Part shown: piece by piece, positions 1 through 6,714 of the stretch
Numbering within the stretch: position 1 is the stretch's first letter
Layout: each line of letters opens with the position of its first letter
Assembly: GCA_023554435.1 (NCBI GenBank)
Contig: JAMJQV010000283.1
Location: 1-11,183, forward strand
DNA from: Gemmatimonadota bacterium
GTDB lineage: Bacteria; Gemmatimonadota; Gemmatimonadetes; Palauibacterales; Palauibacteraceae
Direction of reading: 5' to 3'
Length of the DNA stretch: 11,183 nucleotides
Program-made: the position numbers and the translations under genes
The notes under the pieces: model-generated
Seen by the model: only the letters and a program-made list of their open reading frames with translations
Told to the model about the DNA's origin: nothing
Databases searched by the model: none

Positions 1-257
1 TCGAGGTCGCCGTCCATCATCTCCTGCGCCGCCTGCTTGATGGCCCCGGCGCGTTCCGAATCGAGCAGTCCGAGGTCCTCGTTCACTTCCGCCGCGGCTC
101 TCTTGATCACTCCCAGTGCATAGAGAAAACGGCGGTCGAAACGTAGCCGGCTGATCGGAAAATTCTGGCGCGCTCTCTCGGTCTGCGCTCCGTACAGCAT
201 GTCCGCTGGGATGCGGACGGGACCCATTGAGTCCTTTTCCTCCCGATACTGTGACAT
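1..257 (-). CDS. fumC: Class II fumarate hydratase, N-terminal part (runs off left edge)
   Basis: About 85 codons are visible from an ATG at 257; the rest lies beyond position 1. The N-terminus contains EKDSMGPVRIPADMLYGAQT followed by ERARQNFPIS, the classic start of class II fumarases. The family converts fumarate to L-malate in the TCA cycle as a cytosolic homotetramer without an Fe-S cluster. Aspartate ammonia-lyase belongs to the same superfamily, but usually reads YGVHT where this protein reads YGAQT, so fumarase is favoured. The substrate-binding and catalytic regions are outside the window, so the assignment rests on the N-terminal signature alone. A purine-rich AGGCGGGTG lies just upstream of the start. 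The gene begins 25 bp after the DUF192 lipoprotein gene on the same strand and may be co-transcribed with it. Confidence 0.88.
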   Translation of the reverse strand, partial: MSQYREEKDSMGPVRIPADMLYGAQTERARQNFPISRLRFDRRFLYALGVIKRAAAEVNEDLGLLDSERAGAIKQAAQEMMDGDL

Positions 258-282
258 TATGGCACCCGCCTTTGGTCGAATC

Positions 283-804
283 TCAGAACTCGAGGCGATC
301 TCCCGGTCCGACTCCGTTCGCCTCGAACCAGCCCTGGTCCATCTCCAGCGCGTACATCATGGGCCCCTGTGAGTAGTAGTTCTCGTCTGACTGGGGCTCC
401 ATGGGCTCGATGTTGATGATGACCCCGTTGGCATCGATGAACGCGATGTCGAGGGGAATTCTCGTATTCCGCATCCAGAAAGACCTCACCTGCGCTGCTC
501 CGTATACGAAAAGCATGCCGTGATTCTCGGCGAGCGAGTCCCGGTTCATGAGGCCCTTCGCCCGCAACTCCTCGTTGTCCGCGATCTCTGCCGTCACTTC
601 GACTCCGCCGATGCGGATCTGAGCGGTTCGGACCTCCTGACCGACGGAGATCGGAACCGGCTGATCCGCCGCGTCACCACCGGACGTACCCCCCGCCTCG
701 CCACAGCCGGTGAGCACGGGAATGGCCACCACCGTGGAGAACAGTGCGATCCGAAGGCCGATCCGCCGCAGAGCAGGGCGGTCGGGAGTACGAGCGTCGA
801 TCAT
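283..804 (-). CDS. DUF192 family lipoprotein
   Basis: A 173-residue protein with a positively charged n-region (RR at 13-14), a hydrophobic stretch at about 16-31 and a lipobox LTGC with Cys34, so it is predicted to be exported and lipid-anchored. A Gly/Ser/Ala/Asp-rich linker (about 35-52) leads to a DUF192 domain at about 63-173. Diagnostic motifs are RAKGLMNRDSL (81-91), GMLFVY (96-101), SFWMRNTRIPLDIAFID (108-124), MYALE (150-154) and a closing GVGPGD. The family is small, beta-rich and widespread as secreted or lipidated proteins; its biochemical role is not established. The ATG at 804 is the only sensible start ahead of the signal peptide, although no Shine-Dalgarno is evident. It sits directly upstream of fumC and is divergent from the Fur-type regulator. 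Confidence 0.9.
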   Translation of the reverse strand: MIDARTPDRPALRRIGLRIALFSTVVAIPVLTGCGEAGGTSGGDAADQPVPISVGQEVRTAQIRIGGVEVTAEIADNEELRAKGLMNRDSLAENHGMLFVYGAAQVRSFWMRNTRIPLDIAFIDANGVIINIEPMEPQSDENYYSQGPMMYALEMDQGWFEANGVGPGDRLEF

Positions 805-882
805 GATTCACAGTCCGGGTGAGGTTCGTTTGGAAGCGTCCGTGCATGCCAAGATGCGTCGGCCCGCTCCGGGCGCAAGCGG

Positions 883-927
883 ATTGAGAACCGGTCTCGG
901 AACCGATACATTCTCAATACGTTGAGA
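883..927 (+). promoter_or_regulatory. Sigma70-like promoter overlapped by inverted repeats; candidate Fur-type operator
   Basis: TTGAGA (884-889) and TACATT (907-912) are separated by exactly 17 bp, matching -35 at 5 of 6 and -10 at 4 of 6 bases; transcription would start near 919. Two inverted repeats overlie it. ATTGAGAA (883-890) pairs perfectly with TTCTCAAT (911-918), and TCTCAA (912-917) pairs with TTGAGA (922-927) across 4 bp. The three half-sites alternate in orientation. TGAGAAT/ATTCTCA-like half-sites occur in some known Fur boxes, so autoregulation by the gene downstream is plausible. This is inferred from sequence only. Confidence 0.5.
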
Positions 928-1057
928 CGACCGTGAGATGCCCGCACACCGGGTTGCCACACGGGCTTCACTTACCTCAGATGCCGCGGGCGAGCCGTCC
1001 ATGTCCAACCCCTCGACCACCGTTTCCACGCGACCGCCTCTCGGGTGCGCAGCCGTG

Positions 1058-1522
<465 letters not shown>

Positions 1523-1533
1523 CAGAGAGCGAA

Positions 1534-2118
1534 ATGAACGCGCGTGAGAGGCTTCTTCGCCTGTTTGTCGAAAGGTCGTTCCGGGAAGGTGACTTCGTGC
1601 TGGCTTCCGGTCGCAAGAGCCGGTTCTACGTCGACTGCCGGACCACGACCATGCACGCCGAAGGCCAGGTTCTCCTGGGAGAGGTGGGAGCCGACGCCCT
1701 CGAGGCCGCGGGACTGGAACCGGACGTGATCGGGGGGCTGACGATGGGAGCCGACCCCATCGCCTACGCCATCGCGGGAGAGACCTGGAGACGCGGAAAA
1801 CCGGTGCACGCGTTTTCCGTGCGCAAGAGGCCGAAGAGGCACGGAACCAACCAGCGGATCGAGGGCTGCTTCGAGCAGGGCGCGAGGGTCATCGTCGTGG
1901 AGGACGTCATCACGACGGGTGGCTCGGCGCTCCAGGCATGCGAGGCCGTCCGGCAGGAGGGAGGCACGGTCCTCGCAGTACTCGCCGCCGTGGATCGCCT
2001 CGAGGGCGGCCGCGAATCGATCGAGGCCGAGGGCCTCAACGTTCACACCTTGTTCGGAGTTGACGAGTTCCAGGCATACCTCGCGAACCCGTCCGCCCCA
2101 GTGGGAATAGACAGCTGA
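1534..2118 (+). CDS. pyrE: Orotate phosphoribosyltransferase
   Basis: A 194-residue type I phosphoribosyltransferase that makes orotidine 5'-monophosphate from orotate and PRPP, the fifth step of de novo pyrimidine synthesis, in the cytosol. Visible motifs are FVLASGRKSRFYVDCR (21-36), the flexible catalytic loop around RKRPKRHG (97-104; Arg97, Lys98, Lys101 and His103 match the canonical loop) and the PRPP-binding signature VIVVEDVITTGGSA (119-132). The length is slightly under that of the enterobacterial enzyme. A weak GAGAG at 1525-1529 precedes the ATG. The gene lies 11 bp after the Fur-family gene, and its TGA overlaps the ATG of proline dehydrogenase (TGATG at 2116-2120), indicating translational coupling. 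No other pyr gene and no obvious attenuator are present, so control is likely shared with the upstream promoter. Confidence 0.95.
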   Translation: MNARERLLRLFVERSFREGDFVLASGRKSRFYVDCRTTTMHAEGQVLLGEVGADALEAAGLEPDVIGGLTMGADPIAYAIAGETWRRGKPVHAFSVRKRPKRHGTNQRIEGCFEQGARVIVVEDVITTGGSALQACEAVRQEGGTVLAVLAAVDRLEGGRESIEAEGLNVHTLFGVDEFQAYLANPSAPVGIDS

Positions 2119-3029
2119 TGCTGAAGCAGACACTCCTGTTTCTGAGCGAGCGAAACGACTTCAAGAACGTCCTGTTCAAGCTGCCGTTCGCGAGCCACAT
2201 GTCCGGCCGCTTCGTGGCCGGAGACACGTCCGAGGAAGCCCTGGACGTGGCCAGGCAGTTGAACACCAGCGGGTTCCGGGTCACGCTCGACCTTCTCGGG
2301 GAAAGCGTGTCCGATCGCGCCGAAGCGCAGCGGGCAGCGGCCGAGTACGCTGAGAGCCTGGCGGAGATCGACGCCCACGAGGCGGAGACCACCATCTCCC
2401 TGAAGCTGACCCAGCTGGGACTCGACATCGACACCGATTTCTGCTACGAGAATCTCCTTGGGATCGTCCGCCGGGCCGAGGAACTCGGCAATTTCGTGCG
2501 GATCGACATGGAGGACTCGGAGCACACGCAGACCACGTTGGACGTGTTCTACCGGGTGTTCGAGCAGTACCGGAACGTAGGGATCGTCATCCAGTCCTAC
2601 CTGCACCGCAGTGAGGCCGATATCGAGCGCCTGGTCGAACTCGGCGCGTCGGTTCGGCTGTGCAAGGGAGCGTACAGCGAGCCCGCGTCCGTCGCGTTTC
2701 AGGAGAAGAGCGAGGTCGACGGAAACTTCGTCCGCCTGATGAAGATGCTGATCGACGGCGGAGCGCCCACGGCAATCGCCTCGCACGACGAGAGGATGAT
2801 CGACGCGACGCTGGAACACGTCTCCCGGAACGGGATACCGGATGACGCGTTCGAGATTCAGATGCTCTACGGCGTGAGGAGGGACTACCAGAGGCAGCTG
2901 GTAGCCAACGGCCTGGGGATGAGGATCTACCTGCCCTACGGATCCCAATGGTACTCGTATTTCATGCGCCGCATGGCGGAACGGCCGGCGAACCTTCTGT
3001 TCGTCATGCGCGCCGCGATGGGCGATTGA
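2118..3029 (+). CDS. Monofunctional proline dehydrogenase
   Basis: A 303-residue FAD enzyme that oxidises L-proline to 1-pyrroline-5-carboxylate and passes electrons to the quinone pool; the fold is a distorted TIM barrel. Family motifs appear in order: SLKLTQLGLDID (94-105), RIDMEDS (128-134), VIQSYLHRSEAD (157-168), RLCKGAY (180-186), ASHDE (221-225), FEIQMLYGV (245-253) and RIYLPYGSQW (269-278), followed by the substrate-binding arginine pair in YFMRRMAERPAN. All expected active-site positions look intact. There is no P5C dehydrogenase domain, so this is the PutB/FadM type rather than bifunctional PutA, and no P5C dehydrogenase gene is visible nearby. The ATG overlaps the pyrE stop by one base; no strong Shine-Dalgarno is seen, which fits coupled translation. 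The nfuA start follows after 19 bp. Confidence 0.95.
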   Translation: MLKQTLLFLSERNDFKNVLFKLPFASHMSGRFVAGDTSEEALDVARQLNTSGFRVTLDLLGESVSDRAEAQRAAAEYAESLAEIDAHEAETTISLKLTQLGLDIDTDFCYENLLGIVRRAEELGNFVRIDMEDSEHTQTTLDVFYRVFEQYRNVGIVIQSYLHRSEADIERLVELGASVRLCKGAYSEPASVAFQEKSEVDGNFVRLMKMLIDGGAPTAIASHDERMIDATLEHVSRNGIPDDAFEIQMLYGVRRDYQRQLVANGLGMRIYLPYGSQWYSYFMRRMAERPANLLFVMRAAMGD

Positions 3030-3033
3030 CGCC

Positions 3034-3039
3034 AAGGAG
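3034..3039 (+). promoter_or_regulatory. Shine-Dalgarno site of nfuA
   Basis: AAGGAG lies 9 nt before the GTG at 3049 and 12 nt before a second in-frame GTG at 3052. An ATG at 3044 is only 4 nt away and in another frame, reading three codons to TGA at 3053-3055. Spacing therefore favours GTG 3049. Confidence 0.6.
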
Positions 3040-3048
3040 AGAGATGAC

Positions 3049-3624
3049 GTGGTGACGTTCACGGATGGAGCGAAGGCGCACGTAGTGGCCTTTCTCGCGG
3101 AGGAGTCGGAACCCCTCGCGGTACGGATAGAAGTGCTCGATTCGAGCCCGCTGGCCCCCCAGTACGACCTGGCGCTGATCGAGGAATCCGAGAAGGAAGC
3201 CGGTGACCAGATCTACGAGCAGGGAGGGTTCGAAGTGGTGGTCCCCCGGTCCAGCGTGGACCTCCTCAAGGGGGCGACCGTCGATTGGGTGGAATCGATG
3301 CAGGGAAGCGGCTTCAAGGTCGAGAATCCCAACATCGTGCCGATCGGTCAGGGCCTGGCCGATGGCCCCCTCGCCGACCGGGTGAAGCAGGTCATCGACA
3401 TGCAGGTCAATCCGGCGATCGCCAGCCACGGAGGCAGCGTCGGACTCGTCGAGGTACGCGAGGACGTCGTCTACCTCGAGATGATGGGTGGCTGTCAGGG
3501 CTGCGGCATGGCCGCGGCCACGCTCGCCCAGGGCATTCGCAGGATCATCATGGAGAACGTGCCCGACGTGAAGGACATCGTGGACGTGACGAACCACGAG
3601 GCGGGGGTCAATCCCTACTATTGA
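3049..3624 (+). CDS. nfuA: NfuA-type Fe-S cluster carrier protein
   Basis: A 191-residue two-domain protein. Residues 1-95 form an A-type (IscA/HesB-like) domain that lacks the three cluster-binding cysteines, as in NfuA proteins. Residues about 105-185 form the NifU C-terminal domain with INPAIASHGG-like NPAIASHGGSV and the CXXC motif GGCQGCGMAAATL (Cys149, Cys152). The length, the cysteine positions and the terminal Tyr-Tyr all match E. coli NfuA as I recall it. The family holds a [4Fe-4S] cluster at a dimer interface and delivers it to client apoproteins, especially under oxidative stress or iron shortage, in the cytosol. It starts with GTG. It lies 19 bp after proline dehydrogenase and 12 bp before the Tat-exported protein. 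Sharing a transcript with a Fur-family regulator fits an iron-homeostasis role. Confidence 0.92.
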   Translation: MVTFTDGAKAHVVAFLAEESEPLAVRIEVLDSSPLAPQYDLALIEESEKEAGDQIYEQGGFEVVVPRSSVDLLKGATVDWVESMQGSGFKVENPNIVPIGQGLADGPLADRVKQVIDMQVNPAIASHGGSVGLVEVREDVVYLEMMGGCQGCGMAAATLAQGIRRIIMENVPDVKDIVDVTNHEAGVNPYY

Positions 3625-3636
3625 TCGGACGGCACG

Positions 3637-4767
3637 TTGAAGCGCCGTGATTTCGTTTCGACCGCGACCACGGGGGCGCTCGGACTGAGTGTCCTCGGCT
3701 CCGGGGCGCTTCACGCGTCGATCCCTCGCCACCTCGGTCGACCGAATGCTGATTTTAGCGGCTGGCTGTGGATCGGACGCCGCCCCGAGAAGTCACCAGC
3801 GGATTGGCAGGCCCTGTTCACTCGCCTGCGCGGTGCCGGCTTCAAGGGAATCCTGGTCGGCGGTGCGTTCGACCCGGCCATGGCCGATGCGGCTCACTCG
3901 GCCGGTCTCGAGTACCATCGGTGGATGTGGATCCTGAACCGGGCCGGAGACACCTGGGCCAGGGAGAACCACCCGGAGTGGTTCACGGTGAGCCGAAACG
4001 GGGATTCCACTCTCGACGTGCCGCCCTACGTCAACTACTACCGGTGGGTCTGCCCCTCCCGGGGCCCTGTCCGCCAGTACCTGCGGGGCGTGATCGACGA
4101 AGCCGCCGCCCAGCCCGGGCTGGATGGCATTCACCTGGACTACATCCGGTACTGTGACGTCATACTTCCACGCGGCCTGTGGGATAGATACGACCTCGTA
4201 CAGGACCGTGAACTTCCAGAATTCGACTTCTGCTACTGCGAAGAGTGCCGGGAGCAATTCGGGCGCCTGACCGGACGAGACCCGCTCGAGGCCGACGACC
4301 CTCCGTCAGATCCCGACTGGGCGCGATTCCGCTGGGACAGCGTCACACGGGTCGTGACCGACCTCTCGGAGGTAACGCACGCACGCGGACTGTCCATCAG
4401 CGCAGCGGTGTTCGCCACCCCCTCGCTGGCCCGGAAGCTAGTACGCCAGGCGTGGGATGAATGGCCCGTCGACAGACTGTTCCCGATGCTGTACCACCCG
4501 GCCTACGACCAGGATATCCCGTGGATCGGTCGCAGCGTCGAAGAGGGAATCCGCGCCCTGCAAGGCACGAACACGGAATTGAGTGCCGGGCTCTACCTCC
4601 CGGCCCTGGCCCCCGAGGAACTCGCGGAAGCGATACGCCTGTCCCGCGCGGCCGGCGCCGCCGGGTTCTCCCTGTTCGACATCAACCCGATGACCGACGA
4701 TCACATCGCCGCCGTCGAGGCCACCATGCGCGAACTGAGCCCGAAGCCGCTCCAACCCGCGGGTTGA
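3637..4767 (+). CDS. Tat-exported glycoside-hydrolase-like (GHL10/DUF4015-type) protein
   Basis: A 376-residue protein starting with TTG. That start is well supported because an in-frame stop lies at 3622-3624 and the twin-arginine signal KRRDFV begins at codon 2, followed by a hydrophobic stretch (13-27) and AxA-like cleavage site near 25-28. The mature part looks like a TIM barrel of the family-10-like glycosyl hydrolases: GWLWIG (42-47), a beta strand FKGILVGGAF (69-78), DGIHLDYIRY (163-172), and late strands LSAGLYLPAL and AAGFSLFD (341-348). An insert carries a compact cysteine group, CYCEEC (Cys199, 201, 204), that could bind metal. Substrate and activity are unknown; members are usually annotated only as hypothetical or putative glycosyl hydrolase. 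No strong Shine-Dalgarno is visible and it probably depends on read-through translation from nfuA, 12 bp upstream. Confidence 0.75.
   Translation: MKRRDFVSTATTGALGLSVLGSGALHASIPRHLGRPNADFSGWLWIGRRPEKSPADWQALFTRLRGAGFKGILVGGAFDPAMADAAHSAGLEYHRWMWILNRAGDTWARENHPEWFTVSRNGDSTLDVPPYVNYYRWVCPSRGPVRQYLRGVIDEAAAQPGLDGIHLDYIRYCDVILPRGLWDRYDLVQDRELPEFDFCYCEECREQFGRLTGRDPLEADDPPSDPDWARFRWDSVTRVVTDLSEVTHARGLSISAAVFATPSLARKLVRQAWDEWPVDRLFPMLYHPAYDQDIPWIGRSVEEGIRALQGTNTELSAGLYLPALAPEELAEAIRLSRAAGAAGFSLFDINPMTDDHIAAVEATMRELSPKPLQPAG
4753..4766. repeat. 14-bp perfect palindrome overlapping the stop codon
   Basis: CAACCCGCGGGTTG is its own reverse complement and covers the last codons and the first two bases of the TGA of the Tat-exported protein gene. 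As RNA it could form a 5-bp stem with a CGCG loop. There is no U-tract, so it is not a standard intrinsic terminator. Confidence 0.5.
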
Positions 4768-4826
4768 GGACCTGCCCCGCCAATCCAACTTCTCCGAAAT
4801 CCGCAGCGCGGCCTCGTGCTGAGGTG

Positions 4827-4887
4827 CCGTCACGCGCGGCGGGCGGCCCCTCCTCAGCTCCGTCACCTCCGGCGGGCGGCCCCTCCT
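4827..4887 (+). repeat. GC-rich tandem repeat pair (forward orientation)
   Basis: Two 28-bp copies, 4827-4854 and 4860-4887, match at 25 positions with a 33-bp period. Both share CCGTCAC at the left and GGCGGGCGGCCCCTCCT at the right. The second copy continues as TTCCGGAGCGAGCCTCCG to about 4905, resembling the reverse complement of the units at 4946-5021. With those units it makes a convergent, inverted repeat cluster between two facing genes. Confidence 0.65.
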
Positions 4888-4944
4888 TCCGGAGCGAGCC
4901 TCCGTAGCGCCTGGATGCCGGACGCCGTAAGGCCCACTGTCACA

Positions 4945-5053
4945 TCGCGAGGACTCGCTCGCGAAGGGAGGAGGGGCCCCCGCCGCGAGGACTCGCTCGC
5001 GAAGGGAGCTGGGGTCCCCGCCGCGTCGTGTAGGGAGGAATTACCCCCGCCGC
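4945..5053 (-). repeat. REP-like palindromic repeat units (opposite orientation)
   Basis: Two 38-bp units, 4946-4983 and 4984-5021, share an identical 25-bp head beginning CGCGAGGACTCGCTCGCGAA and differ at three positions overall. Each head holds a hairpin: TCGCGAG (4945-4951) pairs with CTCGCGA (4958-4964) in the first copy, and 6 bp of it persist in the second. The tail recurs as a third, head-truncated copy at 5032-5053, matching 4965-4986 at 18 of 22 positions. The units are reverse-oriented relatives of the repeat at 4860-4905. The 299-bp convergent spacer 4768-5066 holds no credible gene. Confidence 0.7.
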
Positions 5054-5066
5054 ACTTGTCTGACGT

Positions 5067-6212
5067 TCACCTGAGTATCGCCGCGATACCCGTATCCGTC
5101 GGCATCTTCTCCGCCGGCAGCACCAGCGCCCTCCCCCCGTACTGGATCGTCACCTCCGCCAGCTCGTCCAGGAGATCGACGGCGCCGCCGTCCGGGTCGG
5201 TCCCGCCTTCGCGGATGATCTTGGTGTCGCCCGAAGTTCGGTCGAACCGGCCCCACACCGTCCGGCCCTTCTCCGCAAGCAGAAGTCGGATCCTCCCCGC
5301 GACGGCCAGGCGGGCGATGGCCGCGAGCTCGGACTCGGTCTTGCTCCGCCCGTAGGACCTCTCCCACAGGTCGAGGGCGACGTCCAGCTTGTCCTCGACC
5401 GACTTCCGCGCGATCGGCCAGGCTGCCGCGTGAATCCTGGTCTCGTCCCACCCGGAAACGCTGCCGACTATGCCTTCGTCGGTCAGGTTCTCCAGCTTGC
5501 TTATGCTGCGATAGATCGGATGGTAGTAATCCACCGCGGCCAGTATGATCGGGCCTATCTCGTCCGCCAGGAGGTCCCGGACACCCGAGTCGACGGCTCG
5601 GAAGAACTTCTCCAGCTCCTGCTTCGTATCGTCCTTGCCAGCGCCGTGACCGTGGAAGACGGGCGCCGAGCCGCGGCCACGCGGGCTGCGAAGATTGAGC
5701 CGGTCCACGACGACCTCGGTGCCGAGGGCTTCCTGAAGGCTGCTGGGCACGGCAGCCAGGTTGACCGGCGCCATCTCCGAAACCGAGCCTTCCCACATGC
5801 GGACTTCGTTCTGTGTCACCGACAGTACCCAGAATCGTTCCGGCGCTTGCAGGAACTCGATCAGGGGCCGGGTATGGAAGGTCGGTCCTACGACGACCAT
5901 GTCGGGCATGTGCACCGGCAGGCGGTAAAGTCGTCCGAAATCGCGCGACGCAAACAGCGCCAGGCCCTCGGCCTGGTGGCGCCAGAAATCCTGGTCGCTG
6001 ATCAAGGCCTCGAGGGGGGCCATAACGTCGTCGACCCCATCCGTACCATCACCCGAGAGGATTCCCCTCGCCTCGTCGATGGCGGCCCTCAGCCGCAAGG
6101 GTTGAGCGGCTACGTCAGCGCCCCTGCGGTGAGTCTCCATGTAGATCGAGACGGCGGGAGCCGTGTCGACCTGAAACAGTTCCTTGAGTTGATCTCTTCC
6201 GAAGTAATCCAC
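5067..6212 (-). CDS. Bacterial archaeo-eukaryotic release factor (baeRF) family protein
   Basis: Read from a GTG at 6212 this is 381 residues. It has an eRF1-domain-like N-terminus (GRDQLKELF, then APAVSIYMETHRRG at about 18-31), a middle domain, and a Pelota/L7Ae-like C-terminal domain closing with IQYGGRALVLPAEKMP. At about 187-195, where eRF1 carries its GGQ peptide-release motif, it reads HGHGAGKDD and then a helix, TKQELEKFFRAV, so GGQ is absent. The baeRF families were defined bioinformatically; roles in ribosome rescue or peptidyl-tRNA hydrolysis are proposed but unproven. The frame is open to an ATG at 6263 (398 residues), but a perfect Shine-Dalgarno and the family's usual N-terminus favour 6212. 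It is last in a minus-strand run behind the YvlD-type gene. Confidence 0.72.
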   Translation of the reverse strand: MDYFGRDQLKELFQVDTAPAVSIYMETHRRGADVAAQPLRLRAAIDEARGILSGDGTDGVDDVMAPLEALISDQDFWRHQAEGLALFASRDFGRLYRLPVHMPDMVVVGPTFHTRPLIEFLQAPERFWVLSVTQNEVRMWEGSVSEMAPVNLAAVPSSLQEALGTEVVVDRLNLRSPRGRGSAPVFHGHGAGKDDTKQELEKFFRAVDSGVRDLLADEIGPIILAAVDYYHPIYRSISKLENLTDEGIVGSVSGWDETRIHAAAWPIARKSVEDKLDVALDLWERSYGRSKTESELAAIARLAVAGRIRLLLAEKGRTVWGRFDRTSGDTKIIREGGTDPDGGAVDLLDELAEVTIQYGGRALVLPAEKMPTDTGIAAILR

Positions 6213-6224
6213 GAGAACCCTCGC

Positions 6225-6231
6225 CCTCCTT
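6225..6231 (-). promoter_or_regulatory. Shine-Dalgarno deciding the start of the baeRF gene
   Basis: On the minus strand AAGGAGG lies 12 nt before GTG 6212, with a second GAGGG 5 nt before it. The alternative ATG at 6263 has only a G-run upstream. The site supports the shorter protein, though the spacing from AAGGAGG is longer than ideal. Confidence 0.5.
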
Positions 6232-6290
6232 CCAGGGGAAAGCGGGCCGGGGGTAATCGGCATGATCCCCCCGGCGCCATGGAACGGCAG

Positions 6291-6635
6291 TCAGTCGTCT
6301 TGCTCGACCAGGCCGCCCAGAAGCATTCCGACTATGGAAATCACGATTGCGCCCAGCACGGCGGATCCGAAGCCGGCCAGCTCGAACCCCGGTGTGAGCG
6401 CGGCCGCCAGGTACAGCATCGCGCCGTTCACGCACAGATAGAACAGCCCCAGCGTGATGACCGTCAGGGGCAGCGTCAGGAGTACGGCGATCGGCTTGAG
6501 CGTGGCGTTGATGAGGCCGATGACGATCGCCGCGATAAGAATCGCCTGCGTGTCGGATGCCTCGATTCCGGGGACCAGGCGGACAGCCACGTACAGGGCC
6601 GCCGCGTTGATGAGCCACCTGAGGATGAGTTTCAC
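6291..6635 (-). CDS. YvlD-like / phage holin family 4 (DUF360) membrane protein
   Basis: A 114-residue, strongly hydrophobic protein with about four transmembrane segments (roughly 3-21, 30-46, 49-80 as a hairpin, and 87-109). Signature stretches are INATLKPIAVLLTLPLTVIT (42-61) followed by LGLF and VNGAMLYLAA (69-78), typical of the PF04020 family. Although the family is named after mycobacterial phage holins, most members are ordinary chromosomal inner-membrane proteins of unknown function, and nothing here suggests a prophage. It starts with GTG at 6635 after a weak G-rich site. It lies 79 bp downstream of the large outer-membrane protein gene and just upstream of the baeRF gene, all on the same strand. 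Confidence 0.87.
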   Translation of the reverse strand: MKLILRWLINAAALYVAVRLVPGIEASDTQAILIAAIVIGLINATLKPIAVLLTLPLTVITLGLFYLCVNGAMLYLAAALTPGFELAGFGSAVLGAIVISIVGMLLGGLVEQDD

Positions 6636-6672
6636 GTCGCAGCCCCCCGCCCGATGTGAAGGGTCGCGCGGA

Positions 6673-6698
6673 CACGGCGCCGCCGGGACGACGCCGTG
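6673..6698 (-). other. GC hairpin between two same-strand genes
   Basis: CACGGCG (6673-6679) pairs perfectly with CGCCGTG (6692-6698) across a 12-nt loop. It lies just past the stop of the large outer-membrane protein gene. It lacks a U-tract, so it could reduce read-through or stabilise the upstream mRNA rather than act as a classic terminator. Confidence 0.35.
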
Positions 6699-6714
6699 CG
6701 CACGACCGGAAGAC

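Noticed and set aside
2043..3062. 339-codon open frame on the minus strand
   Set aside because: It is antisense to proline dehydrogenase, whose full motif set proves the other strand is coding.
4945..5053. CRISPR array
   Set aside because: The repeats are nearly contiguous, with no unique spacers of regular length, and they vary in sequence; no cas gene is present.
6291..6635. Holin gene marking a prophage
   Set aside because: The PF04020 family is mostly chromosomal, and no endolysin, integrase or structural phage gene is nearby.
5430..6659. 409-codon open frame on the plus strand
   Set aside because: It is antisense to the baeRF and YvlD-type genes, with shadow-like composition and no family motif.
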